A stretch of DNA of 25,406 nucleotides, taken from a virus. The stretch lies in IMG/VR virus record IMGVR_UViG_3300009481_003825, positions 1-25,406 of that record; one strand, 5' to 3'. Positions within the stretch are counted from its first letter, which is position 1, and the number at the start of each line of letters is the position of its first letter. Below are positions 7,854 to 15,473 of this stretch, piece by piece. The notes below the pieces were generated by a model, which saw only the letters and a program-made list of their open reading frames with translations, had not been told where the DNA came from and did not search any database. The position numbers and the translations under genes are program-made.

Positions 7854-9061
7854 TTTCTAGACGTGGATTTGTTTCAGGGCTTGCTTCGCTTCCCTTTGTG
7901 GATATACTGCAAGCTAGGTCTGAGGAGATTAAAAAGAAGAGGAAGTCTGCCATCCTGCTATGGATGGGCGGTGGCCCTTCTACTATGGACATCTGGGATT
8001 TAAAGCCCGGAGCAACAACTGGCGGTCCTTTCAGGCCCATATCCACCACCGGCGATTTGCAGATATGTGAACACATGCCTATGATGGCCAAACAGATGCA
8101 CAATGTATCTGTAGTTAGGAGCATGAGCACACGGGAAGCTGACCACATGCGTGGTAGGTATTACATGCATACGGGTTATGTTCCAAATCCACGCATGGAA
8201 CACCCAAGCTATGGGTCAGTAATATCTAAACAGATTCAGAGAGACGACCTTAAGATTCCTCAGTTCATTTCAGTGAACGGGGCTAGCGTTGGAGCTGGGT
8301 TCTTGGGTTCTCAATACTCCCCCTTTGTTGTAAACAGTGATGGTAGAGTCAGAAATCTAGATATAAAAGTAGACGAAAGATTCTACCAAAGGATGTACAC
8401 TCTAGATCTCATAGAAAATAATTTCATCAATTCCAACAGAGGGTCTCTACCAAAAGAGCATCAGAAGGTATTGAGGAAAGCGTTTGATGTACTTACCAGC
8501 CAACAGATGGATGCTCTAAAAGTTTCTCAGGAGCCTAGCGAAGTTCTTGAAAGATACGGAGACAATAGCTTTGGTAAGGGTTGCCTAATGGCTAGGAGAC
8601 TTGTAGAAGCTGGAGTCCCATTTATAGAGGTTGGCTTCGGCGGCTGGGATAATCATCAGAATATTTTCAGTACATTACGTGATAACAAGCTCCCTATACT
8701 AGACAGAGCCATGAGCGCTTTGTTTGAAGATTTAGAACAGAGGGGCCTGCTAGAAGATACAGTTGTTCTATGGATGGGGGAGTTTAGTAGAACCCCTAGA
8801 ATCAACCAGAATACCGGTAGAGACCACTGGGCAAGGAGCTGGAGCGTGGCTCTGGGTGGTGGAGGCATCAACGGCGGCTTAGCAATAGGTGAGACCGACA
8901 AAAATGGAACAACTGTAGAGACCGAGCCGCATACCTCACAGGACATCATGGCTTCCGTATGTAAATGCTTAGGGATATCCCTAGACACCACATTCACAAG
9001 CAACAGCGGAAGACCAATGAGGATAGCAAATTCAGGACATGTAATAAGTAAGTTATTCTAA
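7850..9061 (+). CDS. DUF1501 protein, paralogue 4, Tat-exported
   Basis: Fourth DUF1501 copy (403 aa, the shortest). Tat signal ISRRGFVSGLASLPF (R4, R5) with a possible LQA/RS cleavage near residue 22. Signatures: WMGGGPSTMDIWDLKPG (38-54), the ADHMRGRYYMHTGYVPNP block, GGWDNH (D267, H269), GEFSRTPRIN (E311; Ser replaces the second Gly of EFGRT) and GRDHWA (H326). The start codon lies in the stop of the 122-aa gene (ATGA). Core motifs are intact, so it is presumably functional. As in the other copies, no DUF1549/DUF1553, the usual genomic companion of DUF1501 in Planctomycetota, is next to it. Confidence 0.94.
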   Translation: MISRRGFVSGLASLPFVDILQARSEEIKKKRKSAILLWMGGGPSTMDIWDLKPGATTGGPFRPISTTGDLQICEHMPMMAKQMHNVSVVRSMSTREADHMRGRYYMHTGYVPNPRMEHPSYGSVISKQIQRDDLKIPQFISVNGASVGAGFLGSQYSPFVVNSDGRVRNLDIKVDERFYQRMYTLDLIENNFINSNRGSLPKEHQKVLRKAFDVLTSQQMDALKVSQEPSEVLERYGDNSFGKGCLMARRLVEAGVPFIEVGFGGWDNHQNIFSTLRDNKLPILDRAMSALFEDLEQRGLLEDTVVLWMGEFSRTPRINQNTGRDHWARSWSVALGGGGINGGLAIGETDKNGTTVETEPHTSQDIMASVCKCLGISLDTTFTSNSGRPMRIANSGHVISKLF

Positions 9062-9074
9062 CGGAGAAATAGCT

Positions 9075-9395
9075 ATGAAGTCGGTGAAAATATGGTTCGC
9101 AATTATCGTCCTTGCTGCCCTTGGTACAAATATAGGACTGAACTTACGCACAATTGAGCACATCAGGCACCAGACAGAAGACCCTTCAGATGTAGAGATG
9201 GGCATCATGTCACAAATGAATGCTATGCACTTTCAGGGGCATCAGGAGAGAACTGTCCTAATGGAAAGAGTCCTTGGTATTGAGCACATACACGGTATGC
9301 ATGCAGGGACTCACATAGAAATGTGCGAAGGGTGCCGAGCAAACAAGCGTAGAGAGTCAGAAACTCAGGGGGAAAGCGTAACTCTCGCAAAATAA
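9075..9395 (+). CDS. Membrane-anchored small protein with His/Cys-rich motif
   Basis: A 106-aa protein of unknown function. Residues 4-22 (VKIWFAIIVLAALGTNIGL) form one hydrophobic helix after a short basic N-terminus, fitting a signal anchor or uncleaved signal, with the rest probably outside the cytoplasm. Near residues 69-86 is a dense run of potential metal or haem ligands: GIEHIHGMHAGTH, then MCEGC with a CxxC pair. The C-terminal tail is charged and polar. GGAG at 9063-9066 serves ATG 9075. It closes the export cassette after DUF1501 paralogue 4. A spanin or holin accessory role was considered, but nothing specific supports it. Confidence 0.72.
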   Translation: MKSVKIWFAIIVLAALGTNIGLNLRTIEHIRHQTEDPSDVEMGIMSQMNAMHFQGHQERTVLMERVLGIEHIHGMHAGTHIEMCEGCRANKRRESETQGESVTLAK

Positions 9396-9466
9396 AAGTG
9401 CTTTGAACGTCGTCACTTGCTATAATAGAGTGAGGACAAAATGATTTGAAAAAGGAAAAGTTGCAA
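9396..9466 (+). promoter_or_regulatory. Intergenic region with extended -10 promoter candidate
   Basis: One of the few true gaps in the window. It contains TGCTATAAT at 9418-9426, a perfect extended -10 (TGnTATAAT); no good -35 box stands 16-18 nt upstream, which extended -10 promoters tolerate. Expected transcription start is near 9433. AAGTG (9396-9400) and CACTT (9414-9418) could form a weak 5-bp stem, but no T-run follows, so it is not a terminator. AAGGAA at 9452-9457 is the likely ribosome binding site for ATG 9467. The region would allow the polymerase block to be expressed independently of the cassette before it. Confidence 0.5.
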
Positions 9467-11110
9467 ATGGAATGGTCTCCCATTCATAACTATACGCATT
9501 ATAGTTTACTAAAAGGTTTCTCTAAACCAGAACAGCTCGCAAAGAAGTGCTCAGAAAACGGGTACAAGGCTTGCGGCATAGCTGACTATAAATCTATCTC
9601 AGGAGCAGTGTCTTTCTATCAGGCCTGCAAGAAGCATAATATCAAGCCGATTATTGGCTGTTCCTTTGACAGCTACACGTTGATCGCTAAGAATAAAGAC
9701 GGCTGGCTGAACCTAATCGAGATAGTGTCTCTGCTTGACGAAGATGGCAACATCCCGTCAGAGCTTTCTTACAAGGTCTTTCAAGAGGGAAATCTTATCT
9801 GCATAGCGGATAAGTATTACCCCATTCTAGGTAAAGACTCCTATGTTACGTCCCCAGCACTAAGCCCAACTTATTATTGCGACAAAGAGGATGCCCCTCT
9901 GCATAGAGTGCTACTGTGTTCATACCTGAAGACAACGCTCCCCAAGGCGAAGAAAAGCCTGAAGTCTGGCGATTTCGATCCGACATTTGAGAAGTTCTTT
10001 AGTCATGAAACTTTTCACTTACCGGATAGACGTGAGGTGACAGAGGTACTATTAGACGAATGTTCAGATGAACAGATAAATTCCGTCATAGAAATAGTTG
10101 AGAAATGTGAAGAGTATGATATACTCAGTAAACCTATGCTGCCGGAGTTTCCAATACCTACAGGCGAAAGCGAGGAGGATCTGCTGAAGAGTCTTTGTCG
10201 AGAGGGTTGGAAGCAGTACTTGCTTGACTCTGGCAAGCTAGACTCTGAGGAATCTGAAGCTCATTACGCTGAAAGGTTTCGTGAAGAACTAGGTGTCATT
10301 AAAGAGGCTAACCTCTTCGGATACTTTCTTATTGTGTGGGATATTATACGCTTCGTAAACAGCGAGGGGTGGTTATCTGGTCCGGGTAGAGGGTCAGCAG
10401 CCGGATGCCTCATATCTTACCTAATGGGAATCACTAAGATTGACCCAATCGAATATGATCTTCTATTTGAAAGGTTCTACAACAGCGGAAGAAATACAGA
10501 AGGTCACATCTCGCTTCCCGACATTGACATAGACGTACCCGGAAAGAAGAGAGACGAAATCATAGATTACCTAAAAGACAAGTACGGTCACGAGAACGTT
10601 AGCCAAATGATTACCTTTGGTAGACTACAGGGGCGTAGCGCATTAAAGGAAGTTCTTAGAATAAATGAGGCATGCTCATTTGGAGAAATGAACGAGATCA
10701 CCAAGAGCCTCCCCAACGAGGCAGACATCTCAGACCAACTGCAAGAGATGGATGAAGAAGATAGATCTATCATTCGTTGGGCACTAATCAACAACCCAGA
10801 AGAACTCAGGGACTTCTGTTTTATAAACGACCACGGAGACCTAGATGGAGACTATGCAGAGTTCTTTGACCAAGCAATCAGAATGGAAGGAACCTTCAAG
10901 TCGCAGGGTAAGCATCCAGCAGGCGTAGTTATTTCCAGAGACAAGCTTAAGCTGGTATGCCCTATGGTTAAACAAAGGAACAAGGATGAAAAATTAGCTG
11001 GTCTGGAAATGTCTGACCTAGAAAGCTTGGGCCACGTTAAATTCGATGTTCTTGGTATCAACCTTCTCGATAAGATCATGAAAGTTAAGGATCTCATAAA
11101 CCAAACCTAA
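9467..11110 (+). CDS. DNA polymerase III alpha-type, N-terminal half (PHP-like plus palm/thumb)
   Basis: N-terminal half of a C-family (DnaE) polymerase, 547 aa. Residues about 5-200 align with the PHP domain (IHNYTHYSLLKG; GIADYKSISGA; IKPIIGCSF), but metal-binding His positions are changed: Tyr9 where LHNHT has its second His, and ADY where TDH is usual. The palm follows with SGPGRGSAAG (about 304-313) and LPDIDID (D354 and D356, equivalent to E. coli D401/D403). It also contains KHPAGVVIS and VKFDVLG with D527, equivalent to D555. All three catalytic Asp are therefore here. The protein stops 20 residues after D527, at the palm/fingers boundary; fingers and OB fold are encoded at 11795-13387. 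An in-frame TTG at 9446 exists, but ATG 9467 has the better spaced AAGGAA site and matches the usual PHP start. Confidence 0.93.
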   Translation: MEWSPIHNYTHYSLLKGFSKPEQLAKKCSENGYKACGIADYKSISGAVSFYQACKKHNIKPIIGCSFDSYTLIAKNKDGWLNLIEIVSLLDEDGNIPSELSYKVFQEGNLICIADKYYPILGKDSYVTSPALSPTYYCDKEDAPLHRVLLCSYLKTTLPKAKKSLKSGDFDPTFEKFFSHETFHLPDRREVTEVLLDECSDEQINSVIEIVEKCEEYDILSKPMLPEFPIPTGESEEDLLKSLCREGWKQYLLDSGKLDSEESEAHYAERFREELGVIKEANLFGYFLIVWDIIRFVNSEGWLSGPGRGSAAGCLISYLMGITKIDPIEYDLLFERFYNSGRNTEGHISLPDIDIDVPGKKRDEIIDYLKDKYGHENVSQMITFGRLQGRSALKEVLRINEACSFGEMNEITKSLPNEADISDQLQEMDEEDRSIIRWALINNPEELRDFCFINDHGDLDGDYAEFFDQAIRMEGTFKSQGKHPAGVVISRDKLKLVCPMVKQRNKDEKLAGLEMSDLESLGHVKFDVLGINLLDKIMKVKDLINQT

Positions 11111-11136
11111 TTTTGTAACTAACAGGAGACTTTGAA

Positions 11137-11814
11137 ATGTCTAATAAAGACATAATTGTATTTGATTTTGAAACTGGTTCTAGAAACCCACACAAAACCC
11201 AACCAACCCAGCTAGCCGCCATAGCCTTAGACGGTAGAAACTTGCGCCTAAAGGGTACGTTCAACAGCGAGATCAGGCCAATTCTCAGCGAGAAGAAGGC
11301 GATTGAAGCGGGAGTAGATCCTGTTGAAGACGAGGCTCTTCGTATCACAGGCAAGACCAGAGAGGCTCTAAAAAAAGCCCCGACCATCAGGTCTGTGTGG
11401 AAGAAGTTTGTACAGTTTGTTGAACAGCATAACTGGAAGGGAACCTCATGGTTTGCCCCAATCCCCGCTGGGTTTAACATCATCGGGTTTGATATGGTTA
11501 TCATCAATAGGTTATGTAAAGAGTACGGACCTTACGATAACGACAGGTGTCAGCAAAAGTTGTTTAACCCCATCTTCAAAATAGATGTTATGGATAATGT
11601 ATTCATGTGGACTGAGGGAGACCCATCTATCAGATCTATTAGCATGGATTCTCTTCGTGACAGGATGGGGATGAGTAAGGAGAATGCGCATGACGCGCTT
11701 CAGGATGTTAAGGATACTGCTAACATCATGATTAAATTCATGAAAACACATAGAGCAGTATACCAAAATTTGAGCTTAGATAAGGCATTTGCAGATGGAA
11801 ACTCTTATATCTAA
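11137..11814 (+). CDS. DEDDh 3'-5' exonuclease (DnaQ-like proofreading subunit)
   Basis: RNase H-fold exonuclease, 225 aa, probably the proofreader for the split polymerase that flanks it. DEDDh residues are visible: D10-F-E12 in VFDFETGS (Exo I), D119 in IIGFDMVII (Exo II), and H185 with D190 in AHDALQDVKDT (Exo III). AGGAG at 11124-11128 serves ATG 11137. The gene sits between the two polymerase halves: 26 nt after the N-half stop, and its last 20 nt overlap the C-half start. This layout implies coordinated production of three subunits. The degenerate PHP domain of the N-half makes a separate exonuclease functionally sensible. An oligoribonuclease role is less likely given the context. Confidence 0.92.
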   Translation: MSNKDIIVFDFETGSRNPHKTQPTQLAAIALDGRNLRLKGTFNSEIRPILSEKKAIEAGVDPVEDEALRITGKTREALKKAPTIRSVWKKFVQFVEQHNWKGTSWFAPIPAGFNIIGFDMVIINRLCKEYGPYDNDRCQQKLFNPIFKIDVMDNVFMWTEGDPSIRSISMDSLRDRMGMSKENAHDALQDVKDTANIMIKFMKTHRAVYQNLSLDKAFADGNSYI

Positions 11815-13387
11815 AGAAAGAACTGGGATAGACTACAACTCTCCAGAAACTTGGAGTCTCTTTAGTGAGGGAAAAACAAAAGGAATTTTCCAGCTTGAGA
11901 GCAATCTAGGTAGATCTTGGTCGAAGAAGCTTAAGCCCACAAACATAGAGGAGCTAGCAGCATTGATAGCCCTCATCCGACCCGGATGCTTAAAGGCTAT
12001 TCAGGACGGCAAGTCTATGACCCAGAGGTACATTGATCGCAAGAGGGGCATAGAAGAGGTAACTTATTTAGATGAGTCTCTTGAGGAAATACTTAAGCCA
12101 ACCTATGGAGTGCTTGTATACCAAGAACAATCCATGCGTATAGCCCAGAAAATTGCTGACTTCAACCTGCAAGAGGCAGACGTTTTACGAAAAGCTATCG
12201 GTAAAAAGAAGGCTGGCCTCATGGCCCAAGTAAAAAAGTCCTTTCTAGAGGGCGCTGAAAGCAAAGGGTTGGTTACCAGCGAAGTCGCTGAGGAAATCTT
12301 TAGTTGGATTGAGAAGTCCTCCAGATACTCTTTTAATAAGTCACACGCTGTTGCTTATGCAATGTGTTCTTACTGGAGCGCATATTACAAAGCCACGAAC
12401 ACCAGTGAGTTCTTCCTATCCTACATGTACTATGCCAACGAGAAGCAGAACCCGCATGAAGAGATATACGAACTTGTATCCGAAGCCAAGCTATTTGACC
12501 TAGAGACCAAAGCTCCGAACATCACCAACTTTGCTGAGAAATTCAACATAAGAAATGGTAAAATCTACTTTGGCATCAAAGATATCAAGTCACTCGCAGG
12601 AAAGACTGGAGACAAGGTGCTTGTGGCGGTACAGGCACTGAAAGACAATCTAGGAAAACCGCTGAAAGACTTGAGCTGGATGGAGATACTTGTACATTTC
12701 TCGCCAACTGTAAACTCTACAGCGTTCAAAGCCCTCTGCTCAGTAGGATTCTTCAGAGGATTCAGCGATAAGATTACCAGAAACCAAGCTCTGTATCAAT
12801 ACAATATATACAGAACCCTGACGAAGGCGGAAGTCAAATGGGTTACTGAGAACTACCCAAAGAAAAGATGGAAGACCCTAGAAGATTGTCTTAAAGATCT
12901 GGCACCCTTAAAAAAGGAAGGCGGCGGCACGCATCGTGTAGACAGAAGTCAACTCATACTCAATGAGTTAAGCTTACTACAAAATCCTCCTTACGACCTA
13001 AACGATGATCCGGGCTGGGTTATTGACCAAGAAACTAAACTGCTTGGATGTCCCATAAGTATGTCTAAGGTGGAAAGTTCGGATACCTCAGCGGCCAACA
13101 CAACATGCAAGGAAATAGTTAATGGCAAGACTGGATCAGGCCTATGCATATGCGTACACGTCAAGAGGGTTTCAGATTACCGCATAACTAAAGGCGACTC
13201 AAAGGGTAGGCAAATGGCGTTTCTCACGGTAGAGGACGACACATGCTCACTTGATAGTGTAATAACATTTCCAGACACCAGAGATAAACATAAGTATATA
13301 TTATACGAAGGCAACAATCTAGTGCTATGCGGGTCTGTAGCAAGAAACGACAATTCTTTTATTGTTGATAAAATATATGAAATTTAA
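11795..13387 (+). CDS. DNA polymerase III alpha-type, C-terminal half (fingers, HhH, OB fold)
   Basis: C-terminal half of the DnaE polymerase, 530 aa. It begins with ETWSLFSEGKTKGIFQLES, matching the E. coli segment that leads to VFQLES. It continues through ALIRPG, LKPTYGVLVYQEQ, ADVLRKAIGKKK and YSFNKSHAVAYA, the fingers motifs. A helix-hairpin-helix-like stretch (about residues 305-335) and an OB fold near the end (GRQMAFLTVEDDTCSLDSVI) follow. It ends just after the OB fold, lacking the E. coli C-terminal tau-binding region. Joined to the N-half, nothing is missing or duplicated (547+530 aa). ATG 11795 has AAGG about 9 nt upstream inside the exonuclease gene; an in-frame TTG at 11789 is a less likely start. 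Confidence 0.92.
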   Translation: METLISKERTGIDYNSPETWSLFSEGKTKGIFQLESNLGRSWSKKLKPTNIEELAALIALIRPGCLKAIQDGKSMTQRYIDRKRGIEEVTYLDESLEEILKPTYGVLVYQEQSMRIAQKIADFNLQEADVLRKAIGKKKAGLMAQVKKSFLEGAESKGLVTSEVAEEIFSWIEKSSRYSFNKSHAVAYAMCSYWSAYYKATNTSEFFLSYMYYANEKQNPHEEIYELVSEAKLFDLETKAPNITNFAEKFNIRNGKIYFGIKDIKSLAGKTGDKVLVAVQALKDNLGKPLKDLSWMEILVHFSPTVNSTAFKALCSVGFFRGFSDKITRNQALYQYNIYRTLTKAEVKWVTENYPKKRWKTLEDCLKDLAPLKKEGGGTHRVDRSQLILNELSLLQNPPYDLNDDPGWVIDQETKLLGCPISMSKVESSDTSAANTTCKEIVNGKTGSGLCICVHVKRVSDYRITKGDSKGRQMAFLTVEDDTCSLDSVITFPDTRDKHKYILYEGNNLVLCGSVARNDNSFIVDKIYEI

Positions 13388-13475
13388 TGTGTTTTATACA
13401 CCTGTCGTGGCTAAAATATTAAGATAGCTTTTTCACACAAATTCTGACCGTCTACATTAGAGAGGCTTAAATTTT
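13388..13475. other. 88-nt intergenic gap between polymerase and SSB
   Basis: AT-rich gap. It holds a small inverted repeat, GCTA (13410-13413) with TAGC (13425-13428) followed by five T (13429-13433): a 4-bp stem, so at best a very weak terminator. A perfect but short GTGT/ACAC repeat lies at 13389-13401. TAAAAT at 13412-13417 resembles a -10, but no -35 pairs with it. AGAGAGG about 10 nt before ATG 13476 is the likely SSB ribosome site. Confidence 0.3.
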
Positions 13476-13793
13476 ATGAATCTATGTTCTTTTACAGGGT
13501 ATCTCGTCGAAGATCCCAAGCTATCCAAGGCTGACAGTGGAGTCAGTCGTGCAGAATTTACTCTCGTTACATATACATATAGAACCACCAAAAGCACCGG
13601 CGAAAAAAGCAGGATACCAACATACATAAGGTGTGAAGCTTGGCACACCGGAGCTGAAACCATAGGTAGCCTATTCAGCAAAGGTTCAAAGATACATGTT
13701 CATGCGACAGCAAAGAATTCCGCAAAGGGTAGTAGGGATGTAATATTCAGAGTTAACGAATTTGACACTACGGAACCCTTTGATCAGGAATAA
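13476..13793 (+). CDS. Single-stranded DNA-binding protein (small OB fold)
   Basis: Binds ssDNA at the fork. The 105-aa product is one OB fold of the bacterial SSB type: CSFTGYLVEDPKL matches the family start (xGxLxxDPxL), SRAEFTLVTYTY is the next strand, PTYIRCEAWHTGAETI corresponds to the wI-x-V-x-afgk-x-AE segment, and FSKGSKIHVHATAK to lxKGxxVxVxG. It is much shorter than E. coli SSB (178 aa). It lacks a linker and a DDDIPF-type tip, ending in EPFDQE, so partner recruitment by the C-tail may be reduced or different. It follows the polymerase genes and stands 3 nt before the glycosyltransferase operon. Confidence 0.85.
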   Translation: MNLCSFTGYLVEDPKLSKADSGVSRAEFTLVTYTYRTTKSTGEKSRIPTYIRCEAWHTGAETIGSLFSKGSKIHVHATAKNSAKGSRDVIFRVNEFDTTEPFDQE

Positions 13794-13796
13794 ATA

Positions 13797-15473
13797 ATGC
13801 GAAAAAAACGGATACTCTTCTGTAGCGAAGCTACGTTTCTGAACACGGGATACGCTACATATGCCAGAGAAACTCTTAAATACCTGCATTCTACAGGTAA
13901 ATATGAACTAGCAGAGCTGGCTAGTTACGGTGAACGGAGCGACCCTAGAGGACTCTCTCTGCCTTGGAAGTATTACGGTGTGCAACCAAACACAGAAAAC
14001 GAACCAAAGGGTACGCAAGAGGAGCACGACCAGTATAACTCTAGTCCCACTATGCAGTTTGGTGAACACATCTTTGAACATGTATGCTTAGATTTCAAGC
14101 CAGATGTTGTCTGTGACATTCGAGACTTTTGGATGCTCGACTTTGTTGAAAGATCTCCTTACAGAGGGTTCTTTAGGTGGGCTATCATGCCAACGGTTGA
14201 TGCTAGACCTCAAGCTCGCCAGTGGATAGCCACATACAGTTCAGCAGACGCCTGCTTTACTTACTCTGACTGGGCTGGTGGTGTGTTAGAAGATCAATCT
14301 GGTGGTAAAATCAACTACCTCGGATCGTCCCCACCCTCTGCCCATCCAGCATACGCGCCGGTAGAAGACAAGGATGCGCACAAGGTGGCTGTTGGCATCG
14401 ACCCGGACACCAAAATTATTGGCACCGTGATGCGTAACCAGAGGCGTAAGCTTTACCCAGACCTATTCGAGGCGTTCAAGAAATTTTTAGATAATTCGGA
14501 AGACAAAAACTATAAACTGTATTGCCACACAAGCTACCCAGATTTGGGTTGGGATATCCCAGAGTTACTACAAGAGTATGAACTTTCCTCACACGTATTA
14601 TTTACATATGTATGTAGACAGACAGGAAAACCATTCCCGTCCCTGTTCAAGGGGGCGGTAGCTCAGTCGCCCTTTACGGGTCAGTTTGGCTCTACACTCA
14701 CTAGCGTAAAGAATGGGGTTGAATACGAAGACTTAGCCGCCATAATGAATCTTTTTGATGTGTATGTACAGTACGCAAACTGCGAAGGGTTTGGACTTCC
14801 ACAGGTTGAAGCAGCAGCTTGCGGCGTGCCCGTCATGGGTACAGACTACTCAGCCATGGAAAGTGTTCTTAGAAAGCTCGAAGGGGTTCCAATCAAACCA
14901 AAGGCTTTATACAAGGAACTGGAAACAGGGTGCTTAAGGGCAGTTCCAGATAACGACTTGGCAGCACAAAAGTTTGCAGAGTTCTTTGAACAACCCAAGA
15001 GTGTTCGCAGGAAAATGGGCTTCAAGTGTAGGCAGGCTTTCGAGAAGTATTACCAGTGGGATATCAGCGGGAAGAAGTGGGAAAACTATTTTGATAGCGT
15101 TGAAATTATTCCCGAAGAGATGACTTGGAAGTCTCCACCAAGGATTAAAAACCCGGCACCCATGCCAGACCCTATTCCAGACAACGCCACCCCAGCACAG
15201 TTGAGTAAATGGTTAATAACAGATGTTCTTTGTGAACCTGAGCGGTTAAATACATACTTTGAGTCTAGACTGATTAGAGACCTCACGTATCACAGTACTA
15301 CGCAAACAACTGGAGGTATGTACTTTAATGAAAGTTCGGCAGCTTTTGAGGGTAAGAATGTTAGAAACCCATACAACCTTGAGATTGCCCACAACCACAT
15401 GTCAAACCTCTGTAATAGGAGAAATATGTGGGAGCAAAGAAGGTATGATCTCAACAATCAAGGAGTTGGTTAA
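13797..15473 (+). CDS. GT4-like glycosyltransferase with C-terminal extension
   Basis: GT-B fold glycosyltransferase, 558 aa, cytoplasmic; it would transfer a sugar from a nucleotide donor. The N-terminal Rossmann-like half opens RILFCSEATFLNTGYATYA. In the C-half GTVMRNQRRKLYPDLFEAF starts the donor domain, and CEGFGLPQVEAAACGVPVMG holds the E-x7-E pair E330/E338. Between them, about residues 270-300, is a CRQTGKP...AQSPFTGQFG insertion that reads like a zinc-ribbon that has lost its paired cysteines. Roughly 120 residues after the GT domain (Pro-rich link, then FNESSAAFEGKNVRNPYN) have no family I recognise. It overlaps the next glycosyltransferase by TAATG. Donor and acceptor are unknown. 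Confidence 0.85.
   Translation: MRKKRILFCSEATFLNTGYATYARETLKYLHSTGKYELAELASYGERSDPRGLSLPWKYYGVQPNTENEPKGTQEEHDQYNSSPTMQFGEHIFEHVCLDFKPDVVCDIRDFWMLDFVERSPYRGFFRWAIMPTVDARPQARQWIATYSSADACFTYSDWAGGVLEDQSGGKINYLGSSPPSAHPAYAPVEDKDAHKVAVGIDPDTKIIGTVMRNQRRKLYPDLFEAFKKFLDNSEDKNYKLYCHTSYPDLGWDIPELLQEYELSSHVLFTYVCRQTGKPFPSLFKGAVAQSPFTGQFGSTLTSVKNGVEYEDLAAIMNLFDVYVQYANCEGFGLPQVEAAACGVPVMGTDYSAMESVLRKLEGVPIKPKALYKELETGCLRAVPDNDLAAQKFAEFFEQPKSVRRKMGFKCRQAFEKYYQWDISGKKWENYFDSVEIIPEEMTWKSPPRIKNPAPMPDPIPDNATPAQLSKWLITDVLCEPERLNTYFESRLIRDLTYHSTTQTTGGMYFNESSAAFEGKNVRNPYNLEIAHNHMSNLCNRRNMWEQRRYDLNNQGVG

Noticed and set aside
3652-9061. DUF1501 genes as sulfatases
   Set aside because: The sulfatase C/S-x-P-x-R formylglycine motif is not seen; only the DUF1501 signatures are present, so enzyme naming would be over-claiming.
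11090-11830. Intein, group I intron or sequencing frameshift as the cause of the split polymerase
   Set aside because: The region between the halves is a complete exonuclease gene with its own Shine-Dalgarno, start, stop and DEDDh residues. No intein junction residues or homing-endonuclease motifs are seen, and a frameshift cannot account for 680 nt of unrelated coding sequence.
14655-14730. GGTAGCTCAGT near 14657, resembling a tRNA D-arm (box A)
   Set aside because: It lies within a confident glycosyltransferase coding region, and no T-arm (GGTTCGAnTCC) or acceptor stem pairing is found at the right distance downstream.
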